Part shown: positions 23,601-32,168 of the stretch, piece by piece
Layout of the letters: the number at the start of each line of letters is the position of its first letter
Numbering within the stretch: the first letter of the stretch is position 1
NCBI GenBank assembly: GCA_020073365.1
Contig: JAIQFL010000102.1
Span: 1 to 32,547 of the forward strand
Direction of reading: 5' to 3'
DNA from: Terriglobia bacterium
Lineage (GTDB): Bacteria; Acidobacteriota; Terriglobia; Bryobacterales; Bryobacteraceae
DNA: 32,547 nt
The notes under the pieces: generated by a model
What the model was told of the DNA's origin: nothing
Databases searched by the model: none
The model's input: only the letters and a program-made list of their open reading frames with translations
Translations under genes and position numbers: made by a program

Positions 23601-23743
23601 GCTCGGATTCGCAACGCCCATTTGCGATCGTGATCGTGGGCGGGTTGATGGCGGTGCTGGTGATGAGCATTTTTCTTTTGCCCGCGCTTTATACCTGGTT
23701 CGCGCGTCCCCATGATGCGCAGCCGGAACCGGACGCGCATTAG
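20618..23743 (+). CDS. czcA: HME-type RND efflux pump (CzcA family), 1041 aa
   Basis: Full-length RND transporter with 12 membrane helices and two large periplasmic loops. The N-terminus reads LQNRFLVLCAGILLLIWGAI and LPVEAYPDVANNYVQVITQW, typical of CzcA/CusA. Helix 4 carries DFGMIVEGAIVMVEN: D404 and E417 match CzcA D402 and E415, but the position of D408 is Glu (E410), a conservative swap in the proton-relay motif. A second conserved stretch (GVGFLALFGVSVQTGVIMLE) is helix 10. The family exports divalent or monovalent heavy metals by proton antiport; the substrate here is not determined. Starts with GTG in a GTGA overlap. Confidence 0.93.
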   Translation: MIQKSVTFALQNRFLVLCAGILLLIWGAISFKQLPVEAYPDVANNYVQVITQWPGRAAEEVEQQVTIPIEVQMNGLPQLVSLRSWSLAGLSSINLTFDDGSNNDLNRQKVLEKLSQVSLPNGLQPTLGADYSPVGQIYFFTLQSTNPNYDVMELKALQDWVIIKQLKSVPDVVDVSIFGGATREYQVQVDPNRLISYGLSIGQVETALSNNNVNAGGSFIERGEQAINVRAVGLVQSTDDIAAIVLKTQNGIPVRVRDIGAVRQGPKIRLGQLGKADHSDLAKVVDDPDVVSGIVLLRKGADGDNVLAALHEKVDFLNHHFLPPGVKIVPHLDRSDLVHLTTHTVLHNLTEGIILVSIILFIFLGNIRGALIVTLTIPFSLLFASLCLDLRHIPANLLSLGALDFGMIVEGAIVMVENIVRLLSHPGAHPDETVSQKIKRAAHEVQRPVFYSITIIITAYVPIFTLQRVEGRLFRPMAWTVAFALAGALLYSMFLGPVLASIVFPKGTKEWRNPLMLFLTRIYGKALGAAIRFRWVTASGAVLTLAGAILLARTIGSEFLPHLDEGAIWARGTLATSTGPSEGTLIMNEARVMFAKFPEVTKVVSQVGRPDDGTDYTGFFNTEYFIDLRPKEQWRPMFHQDKEELIAALGQQAERIPGVVWNFSQPIADNMEEAVSGVKGELAVKIYGTDLKLLEDKADEIMGVMSKIRGVQDLGIFRVIGQPNLNLTVNRDKAARFGINVSDVQDAIETASGGKAVSSVLKGEERYDLVVRYQPQYRTTVEEIENIRLLAPSGERVSIGQLCEVAIKDGASEIYREGNQRYVAIKYGVRGRDLGSTVEEAINSVTKAVKLPPGYRLEWAGEYESQKRSQKRLALIIPLTLLVIFLILYSMFSSVKWASLILITVAMAPIGGILALYLTGTNFSVSSGVGFLALFGVSVQTGVIMLEYINQLRARGYTILDAVHEGAVLRFRPILMTMLVASLGLVPAATSHGIGSDSQRPFAIVIVGGLMAVLVMSIFLLPALYTWFARPHDAQPEPDAH

Positions 23744-23764
23744 GCTAGAGTAGAATTCACGATC

Positions 23765-24562
23765 ATGTTCCAACTTCGGCGAATTCTTTTCCCTGTCGAT
23801 TTCTCCAGCCGCTGCCGGGGCGCTGCCGCATACGTGCAGGCGCTGGCGGGCCGCTTCGACGCCGAGTTAATCCTGTTGCACGCGATCGAAGCTACGTACA
23901 ACAGCACGCTCGAAGATTTGTCGGGAGCCCGGATGGAGAATTTCGAACAATTCTTTGGCAAAAGCTTGAGGCATCTGCGCGTAAAGACAGTGGTTGAACA
24001 TGGCGAGGCAGCACAAAAAATCATCCAATACGCCTCGGCGAATCATGTGGATCTGATCATGATCCCTACGCAGGGTATGGGGATTTACCGGCGCCTGATT
24101 CTGGGGTCGACCAGCGCCAAGGTTCTCCACGATGCGGATTGCCCGGTCTGGACCGGAGTCCACCTGGAGAATGCACCTCCTCTGGAAGCGGTGGCGTGCC
24201 AGCGGATCCTGTGTGCCGTGGATTTGAAGAAATCGAGCCCCCGGGTGCTCGATTGGGCCAGTCACCTGTCCGAGGAATATCAAGCGGAGCTTACTCTCGT
24301 GCATGTCACGGGCAGCGAGACGCAGCATGCGCGTACGGAGGCCCGGCGCGCACTGGAGCACTTACAGCAGGCGGCCGGGTCTCGAGCGGACCTGCGGGTG
24401 GAGGCTGGGGACGTGTCGAAGGTGGTCGCCCATTTGTCGGGGGAACTGAAGACGGACCTGCTGGTGATCGGCCGCAAGGCGGAGGCCGGCGTCCTGGGGC
24501 GTTTGGAGATGACCGCTTACTCCATCATCCGGCAATCCCCGTGTCCGGTGGTTAGCGTTTAA
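23765..24562 (+). CDS. Tandem universal stress protein, 265 aa
   Basis: Two Usp domains (about 1-140 and 145-265), each opening with a 'R-I-L-x-x-V-D' strand (RRILFPVDFSS, QRILCAVDLKK). Domain one has the ATP-binding 'G-x-x-G-x9-G-S' pattern (GMGIYRRLILGST) and ends CPVWT. Domain two has a degraded loop (GRKAEAGVLGRLEMTAYS) and ends CPVVSV, so only the first domain probably binds ATP. It starts 22 bp after the pump gene and may be transcribed with it. Role: cytoplasmic stress survival factor. Confidence 0.92.
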   Translation: MFQLRRILFPVDFSSRCRGAAAYVQALAGRFDAELILLHAIEATYNSTLEDLSGARMENFEQFFGKSLRHLRVKTVVEHGEAAQKIIQYASANHVDLIMIPTQGMGIYRRLILGSTSAKVLHDADCPVWTGVHLENAPPLEAVACQRILCAVDLKKSSPRVLDWASHLSEEYQAELTLVHVTGSETQHARTEARRALEHLQQAAGSRADLRVEAGDVSKVVAHLSGELKTDLLVIGRKAEAGVLGRLEMTAYSIIRQSPCPVVSV

Positions 24563-24692
24563 GAGGGCTGAATCGGAGAGGGTTGTCGAGGTGTGCCGGC
24601 GTTGCTTCCAGCAACGGCGTGGGGTATCCTGAATTCAGAACATAAGGGTCTGAATAGTAGAGATGTTTCACCTCTGAAAGGAGGAAGTTGCG

Positions 24693-25175
24693 ATGTTTTG
24701 GGTTTTCCTGTTGTTTGCGCAGAGTGCCGTCCCATCGCAGATCGAGCGTGGTCAAGCGCTGTTCTACGAGTCCCCGGCAGGGTGTGGGACCTGCCATGCT
24801 CTGAAGGGCAAAGGCACAGCCATCGGGCCGGATCTGAAGGGTGTTGCACGCCTCAGTCCTGCCGGGATCGCCATGGCGATCCGCTCCACCGTCACACAGT
24901 ACGTGCAAACCGTGAAGGTGAAGTCCGGCGAGTCGTATCCCGCCATGCCTCCCGGACCGGACGATAAGACGGTGAAACTCTACGACCTGTCGAAGATGCC
25001 GCCGGAGTTGCACGAGATGGACCGGGCAGATATTTCGATGAGCCCAAATAACTCCTGGAAGCATCCGCCCAGCGCGAGAAAATACACGGACGAGCAAATG
25101 GCCGACGTGATCGCTTATGTTAGATATGCCGGCGCCGGGAGCAAAACCCCGGTCGATCCCGCGGATGTCAAGTAA
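24693..25175 (+). CDS. Small secreted c-type cytochrome, 160 aa
   Basis: AAAGGAGGAAG precedes ATG 24693, an excellent ribosome site. A short signal peptide (MFWVFLLFAQSAVPSQ) is followed by the heme motif CGTCH at residues 31-35 and the 'GPDLKGVA' loop of class I cytochromes c. YPAMPPG offers the distal Met. The C-terminal helix is TDEQMADVIAYVRYA. It is a periplasmic one-heme electron carrier. No oxidase or dehydrogenase partner lies beside it. Confidence 0.9.
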   Translation: MFWVFLLFAQSAVPSQIERGQALFYESPAGCGTCHALKGKGTAIGPDLKGVARLSPAGIAMAIRSTVTQYVQTVKVKSGESYPAMPPGPDDKTVKLYDLSKMPPELHEMDRADISMSPNNSWKHPPSARKYTDEQMADVIAYVRYAGAGSKTPVDPADVK

Positions 25176-25379
25176 CGCGGGCTAGTCCATTCCGCCAGGC
25201 AAGGTTCTGTACCCAGCCAGCCGCGCAAAATATGGCGTCAGGCTTCGGTGTCCCAAGGCGCCGTTGGTGCCCTCTGGCACGGACCGCACTGCCTGTCACC
25301 GTGTTTTGCGCGAGACCAGTGAGCGGCATCGGGAGGTGTGGCTCCGGCTCGTTCACGGTATGATCGAATTCTGACTCCG

Positions 25380-27479
25380 ATGCCACGCCTCCTGGTTCTT
25401 GCACTCGCAGCGCAATCGTTGGTCGCCGCGGGCACCACGGTCCTGTTCGATCCCGCTACGCCGGCCACGGGGCCCTTCCCCACGGACTATCTGACGCTGC
25501 CCGACCCGGCGCAGAAGACCGGTCTGCGGATGGACATACCGGTGCCGGACTGCGGCTCCCAGTATACGGCCTGCCAGGAAGCGGGACTGCTGGACCAGGC
25601 CGACGGCTTCAGCATCCGGGCGCGCGCGCAGGTGCGCTTCTCCGGTCCGGTGAATACAGCTACTCTGCGCGGCGGCATCTTCTTTGTAGCGCTGGACAAC
25701 CTCACGCAGGACGAAACCGGAATTCACAAGCCGGGCGATCGCATTGCGATCAACCAGGTGGTCTACGATCCTTCGACCAATACGGTCTACGCGAAACCCG
25801 ATTCCGTGTTGGACCAGCATCGGCGATACGCACTGGTAGTGACCGATGGCGTATTGGATGCAGGGGGAAGCGCGGTCGCCGCCGATGCGGCATACCAGGC
25901 ATGCATGCTCAGCGCAACCCCATACTGCGTATCGCTGGCGAAAGCGGTGAGCGGCATCGCGACGGCGCCGCAGAAGATTGTGGCCGCATCCGTCTTCACC
26001 ACCATGAGCGCGACCGCGTGGCTGGAACATGCGCGGGCGATTCTCGATTACGTGCCTCCGGTGCCGATGCTGGTCCAGCCGCAGAGCGCGTTCCATATAG
26101 GCGAGGTGACGACCGTCGTTCTTCACGAGCAAATCGGCGTCTACCCTCCGCGGTTTACGGACCTCACACTGCCGCTCGATCCGACTCTTCTCAGCGGGGT
26201 GGACCGCGTGGTGATCGGATCGTTTTTTTCGCCGAGCTTTCTGGAGGACGACCAGACGATTCGTCCGGGGCCGACGCTGCCCGAGCTCACGGTTCCGAGC
26301 AAGAGGAACCAGGTATTCTTCAACGCCCTGCTGCCAAAGACGCCGCAGCCGGCGGGAGGGTATCCCGTAGTGATTTTCGGGCACGGCTTCGGGGACAGCC
26401 GCTTCGGCGGACCCACGGCCGTTGCGCCGACGCTGGCGCGCGCGGGGTTCGCCGTGATCGCCATCAACGCGGTGGGGCACGGATTCGGGCCGGAGAGCAC
26501 CGTGAGCTTTGTGGACAAGTCCGGCAAAAGCACCACGCTAAATGCGGGTGGGAGGAGCCTGGACATCAATGGCGACGGGATCATCGAGGGGAACGAAGGC
26601 TGCGCGCTGGTCACGCCCGTGGCGTATGGCACGCGCGACTGCTTCCGGCAGACCGTGGTCGATTTGATGCAACTGGCGCGGACCATCAGGCTGGGCCTGG
26701 ATATGGATGGCGATGGCAAGCCGGACCTGGACGCATCGCGCATCTACTATGCCGGGCAGTCGCTGGGCGCGATCTATGGCACGATGCTGATGGCGGTGGA
26801 ACCGACGGTGCGGGCCGCGGCGCTCAACGTGGGGGGAGCCTCGACCGTGGATATCGCTCGATGGAGCAACGCTTACCGCGGTCTCACCACCCAGACGCTG
26901 GCACTGCGGGTACCGCCGCTGCTTAACAAGGGCGCCACGTACGACGAGGATTATGTTTTGCCCGATCAACCCGTGAAGGTGACCACAGTGCCCGGAGCGA
27001 TGGCCATCCAGAACGTATTCGAGACGCTGGAATGGCTGGGAATCGCGGGCGATCCCATGGCTTTTGCGCCGCACCTGAAGCCGTCACCGCTCCCCAAGGC
27101 GCCGGCGCGTCCGGTGTTGATCCAGTTCGCCCGCGCAGACCAGACCATGCCGAACCCGGCCAGTAGCGCGCTCATTCGGGCTGCGGGATTGCAATCCAAC
27201 ACGTGGATCTACCGCCACGACCTGGCGCGGGCCAAGGCCCCAGATCTGCCGGCGGATCCACATTCGTTTCTGGTGCTATTCGTCAGTCTGAACGGCAGCA
27301 CCATCCAGTTGCCGGGGATCGCGGGCCTGGCCGTCAGCCTGGACGCGCAGCAGCAGATCGCGAGTTTCCTGGCAGCCGATGGCGCGACCATTCCGGACCC
27401 TAACGTGCTCGTGAAGCTGATATTGGGAATGAGCGTGTTCGAGATTCCGGCGGTGCTGCCGCAGGATTTCGGGTATTGA
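25380..27479 (+). CDS. Secreted alpha/beta-hydrolase (bacterial lipase/VolA-like), 699 aa
   Basis: Signal peptide MPRLLVLALAAQSLVAAG from ATG 25380; a longer GTG 25338 start would hide it. The N-terminal 250 residues are beta-rich with 'FDP...PFPTDYLT' and 'PVNTATLRGG', like the N-terminal domain of Pla-1/VolA extracellular lipases. The hydrolase part has an HG oxyanion segment (VVIFGHGFGDSR) and nucleophile elbow GQSLG with Ser about 461. Two EF-hand-like calcium loops (DINGDGIIEGNE about 395-406; DMDGDGKPDLDA about 440-451) precede the Ser. A C-terminal His near DPHSF is a plausible triad member. It likely cleaves lipid esters outside the cytoplasm; the substrate is unknown. Confidence 0.82.
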   Translation: MPRLLVLALAAQSLVAAGTTVLFDPATPATGPFPTDYLTLPDPAQKTGLRMDIPVPDCGSQYTACQEAGLLDQADGFSIRARAQVRFSGPVNTATLRGGIFFVALDNLTQDETGIHKPGDRIAINQVVYDPSTNTVYAKPDSVLDQHRRYALVVTDGVLDAGGSAVAADAAYQACMLSATPYCVSLAKAVSGIATAPQKIVAASVFTTMSATAWLEHARAILDYVPPVPMLVQPQSAFHIGEVTTVVLHEQIGVYPPRFTDLTLPLDPTLLSGVDRVVIGSFFSPSFLEDDQTIRPGPTLPELTVPSKRNQVFFNALLPKTPQPAGGYPVVIFGHGFGDSRFGGPTAVAPTLARAGFAVIAINAVGHGFGPESTVSFVDKSGKSTTLNAGGRSLDINGDGIIEGNEGCALVTPVAYGTRDCFRQTVVDLMQLARTIRLGLDMDGDGKPDLDASRIYYAGQSLGAIYGTMLMAVEPTVRAAALNVGGASTVDIARWSNAYRGLTTQTLALRVPPLLNKGATYDEDYVLPDQPVKVTTVPGAMAIQNVFETLEWLGIAGDPMAFAPHLKPSPLPKAPARPVLIQFARADQTMPNPASSALIRAAGLQSNTWIYRHDLARAKAPDLPADPHSFLVLFVSLNGSTIQLPGIAGLAVSLDAQQQIASFLAADGATIPDPNVLVKLILGMSVFEIPAVLPQDFGY

Positions 27480-27499
27480 GCCCTGGGGGAAATTCCGGA

Positions 27500-27520
27500 C
27501 GGCCCACGCTTCCGGGGCCG
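27500..27520. terminator. Hairpin between convergent genes
   Basis: CGGCCC (27500-27505) pairs with GGGCCG (27515-27520) around a 9-base loop in the 46-bp gap between the hydrolase and peptidase-permease stops. No T-tract follows on either strand. A bidirectional terminator is plausible but unproven. Confidence 0.35.
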
Positions 27521-27525
27521 CCGAC

Positions 27526-30500
27526 TTACATCTTCCCCACGTCCACCCAATTGTCGTCCGGCTTACGGTCGATCAGTTTGTTGTACGGGTCGATGCCGGC
27601 GCGGGTGGGCTTCTCCTTGACGAGGATGGTGAACTTCTGCTCCTTGGCGGTGATGCGGTGCTTGGTCAGATACAACTCCTTTTCGTGACCCTTGGCGCCG
27701 CTGAATACACCGATATCGATCAGGTCGTTGACGGGCACTTCCGATTCGTTGCCCTGACCGTCGGCTTTCAACTTGCGCGCGCTCACGGTCAGGTCCACCC
27801 GGTATTGGTTGTTCGGCGCCGGGGACCACACCGCGGAAACCGCCTTGTTATCGAAGAGCGTGATGGATTCGAACATGTCCGCGATCAGATACTGCATTTC
27901 AGGCGGCGTAGCCGCGCGCAGGGCCGCCACGAAGCCGAGGGTATCGGGATACGGGCCGGCCGCAAAGCGGTTCTTCTCCAGAAAGCCCCGCAAGGCCGCG
28001 TTCAGGCGATCCTCGCCGATGTAATCGCGCAGGGCGTACATCACCAGGCTGCCCTTGTTGTACCAGACGTAGGGTTCGCGTTGAACCAGCGCCAGGGGCG
28101 GCTCGTGACGCTGTTCGGAGCCGCGCCCCGACAGATACCCATCCAGTTCGTGCTTCAGAAACTTGCGGATGTTGGCCGGCCCGAATTCCTTCTCCATGAT
28201 CATGAGCGCCGAATATTGCGCCAGCGTTTCCGACATCATGTTGGAACCCTGGGTCCGGCTGCCGATGAGCTGATGTCCCCACCATTGGTGCGCCAACTCG
28301 TGGGCGGTGATGTAAAAGATCTCGTCGATGTCGTCCGGCTTTTCCACCCGCTGAATGAAACCCAGCCCTTCCGAATATGGCACCGTGTTGGGGAATGACT
28401 GGGCAAACCCGCGATAGCGCGGGAACTCCAGGATGCGGAACTGCTGGAACTGGTATGGGCCGAAATTCCGGCTGAAGTAGTCCAGCCCCTTCTTCGCGGA
28501 ATCGAGCATCCGATCGAGGTTGTACTCGTGGCTGGGGTGATAGAAGATCTCCAGCTTCACGTCGTGCCACTGGTCGCGTTTCACGCGATAGCGGCCGGAG
28601 GAATAGGAATAGAAATCGGCGATTTTGGTCGCGCCCATGTCGTATTCGAAATAGCGCCGTCCGCCCTCGATCCACTCGCGTTTCAGGTAGCCGGGCGCCA
28701 CGGCGATCTGGTCGGGCGACGTGCTCACGACGGTCTTGTAGTTGATCCAGTCCGCGTCGGGGCTGAAGAGATTGACATTGTGAAAATAGGGATCCCCAGG
28801 CGGCGACATCTCCTCGAGGGGCGGCAGATGCTCTTCCCTACGCCGGACCGGATCCTCCAATTCGGCATCGGGGGAATAGCCGATTCCCGGGAAATAATCG
28901 CGATCGAAGAACGTCCCATTAAATGCCAGTTCCTCCCGCTCGTTGCCGTCGCGAAATCCGTGCGACAGGTACGCCATGCGGAAATCCAATCGCGTGGTCT
29001 CCCCGGGCCCGAGGGGCGGCTCCAGCTTGTAGATGGCGTAGTAGTGCCGCTTGTCGTTCAATACCTGCCGGAAGGGGCGGTCGAAGCGCACCTCCGTAAC
29101 CGACTCCTTGGCATTGGTCACATGGATATCGGCGATGGGCGCCGAGGAACGGTTTACCAGCAGGAAATAGCCATGGCCGCTGATGGAGCGCTTCTCCGGG
29201 ACGATGTCCACCGCGGCCTCGACCGCCGCGATCTTGGGCTGTGGCGAACGCTCATACCTCTTGTATAGGCGCTCGTACTCGGCCTGCACACGCCGTTCGT
29301 ACTTGGATGTGCGGAACGGATTCAGCACGTGGGTATTGTAGAAATACCATGCGCCGCTGGCCGCGAATGCCAGGAGGCACGCCGCGCCAGGCGCCACGAG
29401 TGTCCGCAAGTTACGCCGTCCGGCCTTCCAGCGGCTGCGCCAGTCGAGGTCAGTGCCGCGGCGCGCGAAGGCCAGGGAAATCACCCCCAGGACGCCGCCG
29501 AAAGCCAACCAATAGACGATGGACCACGTCACTCCCGGAACGAAGTGTCCGAAACCGTTCATGTCGGAGTATGTGTAAGGGGCGATCTCGCCGAACAGGT
29601 AGAGGCGATTCTCAATGCCGTAGCGATAGAGGATGGGCACCACCAACACCATCCCGATGACCGAGGCATGCGCCGCGAACTTGTTGGAGATCGCGGTCTG
29701 CGCGAAGATGGCGATCAAAATGAACGCCAGGACTTGCGGGAACGCGATGAGGTACAACTCCTTGGCGTAGAGGCCCAACTCGAAGTTGTAATACCCGGAC
29801 ATGGCTTGCACGGCGATGCCGCAGACCATGACTACCGTGAGGAGCACCAGCTCGATCAGCGCCAATGCGAGGACCTGGCTCACCCAGTTCAGCCAGGCGG
29901 GGAGGGGCAACGAATCGTGGATCTGGTCGAAGTTGACGTTTCGCTCGCGCCAGATCAGCTCGCCGGCATACAGTGTCGCGATCACATAGAGGAACAGGGA
30001 CGAGGAATCCGCCACCACGCTGACCATCAGGTAGGTGACCGGCCATACCGCCGTATCCCGGAAGTGGCCCGCCTCACGGCCGTTCAGCACCACCAGCACC
30101 AGCATCACGAAAGCGATCGCCCAAAAAGCCACCTCGCGAACGATGTTCAGAAAGCGGACGCGCGTGAGAGCGGCGAGTTGCGCGGCCGCCGCCCGGCCGC
30201 CAAAGATCCGCGAAACCGAGGGCAAACGCAATGCCGCGTGGGTGTGGATGGCGCTCTCGTCTTCCTCCTCGACGAGTTGCTTGCGGGAGGCCCGCCTGCC
30301 CCGGTATGCGGACCCGAGGGTCTCGGCCGACATGGGGAAGAGTGCGAACACGCCAATGAGCGAGAGCAACCCCACGCCCAGCCAGAGCAGGCGATTGAAC
30401 AAAAACGCTCCGGACCATCCCAGCAATTGTGTATTCTTCTCGGCCACGGTCCAGTACTTGGTGGTGGTCTCGAAGAGCACCATGCCGATCGGGTCCATCA

Positions 30501-31122
30501 CCGAAGGCCAAAACGTATTCAAGGTCTGCGACTTCAGCACATAAATGGCGGGGATGAGGTACAGAGCGAACAGAACCACGCCCTGCATATACACCACCAC
30601 GAGCCGCCTGCTCAGTGCCGCCACGGAAAAGAAGACGGAGCCCAGGAAGAAGATCTGGACCAGCACGAGGGACAGGAACGGCTGCAGAAGAAACCAGAGT
30701 CTCACGGGCATGAGCCGGGTGTGGTCGGCCCAAGGCATGAGATCGCCCACCATCACTCCGAAGATCAGCCCGGAGAAGACCATCAGGCTGACCACCAGGG
30801 AACCGGCCCAGCGGCCGCCCAGGTAGGCGGCCTTCGAAATCGGCTTGGTGAAGACGAGCTGAAATGTATTCTCCTGAAAGTCGCGCAGAATTGACGTTCC
30901 GAACAGGGCCGAGATCACCACGGTTCCGAAAGCCGTGAGCTGCCCGAAAATCAGGCTGACCGCGTAGGGGCCGTTCAGCACCACTTTGCCTGTCCCGACC
31001 GGCCCGAAATCGCTGGCCGCAATGGAGAAGAACGCCATGAAGAACCAGATGGCGAAGTAGACGTAAGTCGAAACGCGATGCAGCCGGTACTTGATTTCGA
31101 ACAGCAGGAAGTTGAGAAACAT
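27526..31122 (-). CDS. ABC transporter permease fused to an M1 zinc aminopeptidase, 1198 aa
   Basis: I chose ATG 31122 (MFLNFLLFEIKYRLHRVSTY), with GAGGA upstream and 19 bp after the ATPase stop; the longer frame to 31260 runs into that gene. The first about 600 residues form an ABC-2-type permease with two groups of about six membrane helices. A beta-rich periplasmic part follows, then an M1 peptidase domain with HELAHQWWGH (about 937-946) and the zinc Glu 18 residues on in SETLAQY. EFPRYRGFAQSFPN replaces the usual GAMEN exopeptidase motif. Such fusions occur in Acidobacteriota and Bacteroidota; their substrate is unknown. It pairs with the ATPase encoded upstream. Confidence 0.93.
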   Translation of the reverse strand: MFLNFLLFEIKYRLHRVSTYVYFAIWFFMAFFSIAASDFGPVGTGKVVLNGPYAVSLIFGQLTAFGTVVISALFGTSILRDFQENTFQLVFTKPISKAAYLGGRWAGSLVVSLMVFSGLIFGVMVGDLMPWADHTRLMPVRLWFLLQPFLSLVLVQIFFLGSVFFSVAALSRRLVVVYMQGVVLFALYLIPAIYVLKSQTLNTFWPSVMDPIGMVLFETTTKYWTVAEKNTQLLGWSGAFLFNRLLWLGVGLLSLIGVFALFPMSAETLGSAYRGRRASRKQLVEEEDESAIHTHAALRLPSVSRIFGGRAAAAQLAALTRVRFLNIVREVAFWAIAFVMLVLVVLNGREAGHFRDTAVWPVTYLMVSVVADSSSLFLYVIATLYAGELIWRERNVNFDQIHDSLPLPAWLNWVSQVLALALIELVLLTVVMVCGIAVQAMSGYYNFELGLYAKELYLIAFPQVLAFILIAIFAQTAISNKFAAHASVIGMVLVVPILYRYGIENRLYLFGEIAPYTYSDMNGFGHFVPGVTWSIVYWLAFGGVLGVISLAFARRGTDLDWRSRWKAGRRNLRTLVAPGAACLLAFAASGAWYFYNTHVLNPFRTSKYERRVQAEYERLYKRYERSPQPKIAAVEAAVDIVPEKRSISGHGYFLLVNRSSAPIADIHVTNAKESVTEVRFDRPFRQVLNDKRHYYAIYKLEPPLGPGETTRLDFRMAYLSHGFRDGNEREELAFNGTFFDRDYFPGIGYSPDAELEDPVRRREEHLPPLEEMSPPGDPYFHNVNLFSPDADWINYKTVVSTSPDQIAVAPGYLKREWIEGGRRYFEYDMGATKIADFYSYSSGRYRVKRDQWHDVKLEIFYHPSHEYNLDRMLDSAKKGLDYFSRNFGPYQFQQFRILEFPRYRGFAQSFPNTVPYSEGLGFIQRVEKPDDIDEIFYITAHELAHQWWGHQLIGSRTQGSNMMSETLAQYSALMIMEKEFGPANIRKFLKHELDGYLSGRGSEQRHEPPLALVQREPYVWYNKGSLVMYALRDYIGEDRLNAALRGFLEKNRFAAGPYPDTLGFVAALRAATPPEMQYLIADMFESITLFDNKAVSAVWSPAPNNQYRVDLTVSARKLKADGQGNESEVPVNDLIDIGVFSGAKGHEKELYLTKHRITAKEQKFTILVKEKPTRAGIDPYNKLIDRKPDDNWVDVGKM

Positions 31123-31141
31123 GGGTGTCCTCGCCGGCCCC

Positions 31142-32023
31142 TCAGTTGGGCCTCTGCCGGTTGAGCGCCAGGAAGTACGCATCCTCCAGGCTGGCTTCCA
31201 CCGGAATGAAGCCGTCCCCGGGATCCGATTCGGCGTACACGCGCGCTTCGGTAGCTCCACCCAGCAAGTGCGTGGAGACCACTTGCATCGACTTCTGGAG
31301 CCCCGCGAGCTCCCCCTTGTCAGCCATGGACTTGCGCCACATGCGCCCCTGCAACGCGTCGACGGCCTCCGACGGCGGGGCCTCCACCAGGACTTCGCCG
31401 TTGTGGATGATCGCCATCCGTGAACAAAGTTCCCGCACGTCCTCGACGATGTGGGTGGAGAGAATCACGATCACGTTCCGCCCGATGGAGCTGAGCAGGT
31501 TGAGGAAGCGGTTCCTCTCCGAAGGGTCGAGACCGGCTGTAGGTTCATCCACGATGATCAACTGGGGATTGCCCAGCAGCGCCTGAGCGATGCCAAAGCG
31601 CTGTTTCATGCCGCCGGAAAAGGTGCCCAGCTTCTTCTTCCGGTACTCCCATAAGTTGGTTTGCCGCAGCAGGCTTTCGACCGCATCCTTGCGTTCGCCG
31701 CGGTTCAGGATCCCCTTCATCACCGCCAGGTGATCGAGCATATCGATGGCCGGCATCTTGGGATAGACGCCAAATTCCTGCGGCAGATACCCCAGGATGC
31801 GTCGCACCTGGTCCTTTCGCTGGAGCACGTCCAAGTCGTCCAGCCAGACCTCGCCGGAATCGGCATCCTGTAGGGTTGCCACTGTACGCATCAGCGTGGA
31901 CTTCCCCGCCCCGTTCGGTCCCAACAAGCCGAACATGTTGGCGCCGATCGACAGGCTCAGGTTCTTGAGGGCGTGGACGCCGTTGGGATAGGTCTTCGAG
32001 ACGTTGGAGATTTTGAGGGTCAT
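31142..32023 (-). CDS. ABC transporter ATP-binding protein, 293 aa
   Basis: From ATG 32023 (GTG 32029 is two codons earlier). Walker A GPNGAGKST (35-43), Q-loop YLPQEFG, signature FSGGMKQR, Walker B LIIVDEPTAGLDP, H-loop STHIVED. This is the CcmA/ABC-2 exporter type, cytoplasmic, powering the downstream permease-peptidase gene with which it forms a two-gene operon (19-bp gap). Confidence 0.94.
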   Translation of the reverse strand: MTLKISNVSKTYPNGVHALKNLSLSIGANMFGLLGPNGAGKSTLMRTVATLQDADSGEVWLDDLDVLQRKDQVRRILGYLPQEFGVYPKMPAIDMLDHLAVMKGILNRGERKDAVESLLRQTNLWEYRKKKLGTFSGGMKQRFGIAQALLGNPQLIIVDEPTAGLDPSERNRFLNLLSSIGRNVIVILSTHIVEDVRELCSRMAIIHNGEVLVEAPPSEAVDALQGRMWRKSMADKGELAGLQKSMQVVSTHLLGGATEARVYAESDPGDGFIPVEASLEDAYFLALNRQRPN

Positions 32024-32042
32024 GGGCACACCGGGTTAGGTA

Positions 32043-32048
32043 AGTATA
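32043..32048 (-). promoter_or_regulatory. Possible -10 box of the ABC operon
   Basis: TATACT on the minus strand, 19 bases before the ATG of the ATPase gene. No clear -35 was found, so confidence is modest. Confidence 0.4.
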
Positions 32049-32092
32049 CACCTGCCTGCCTGTAGCATTGGAGCACAGGCCTCTTCTCACCC

Positions 32093-32160
32093 CAGAGCCG
32101 CTGAGGGCGCGGAGGAATCGCGGAGGTAATGAAGCTCTGCGCCCTCTGCCTCCTCTGAGT
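32093..32160. repeat. Imperfect inverted GA/CT-rich intergenic repeat
   Basis: CTGAGGGCGCGGAGGA on the left faces GCGCCCTCTGCCTCC on the right, an imperfect palindrome. The wording (gcggagg.../...ctctgcgccctctgcctcctctg) resembles dispersed intergenic repeats seen in many soil bacteria. I cannot confirm copy number from one window. Confidence 0.35.
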
Positions 32161-32168
32161 TCCACTCA

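Noticed and set aside
25338..25379. Upstream GTG start for the secreted hydrolase
   Set aside because: It would put 14 polar residues before a well-formed signal peptide, and its purine-rich ribosome site is directly adjacent to the GTG.
29329..30894. Long plus-strand open frame (521 codons)
   Set aside because: Antisense to the permease-peptidase gene; His/Glu/Arg-rich composition is a mirror artefact of GC-rich coding DNA and no domain is present.
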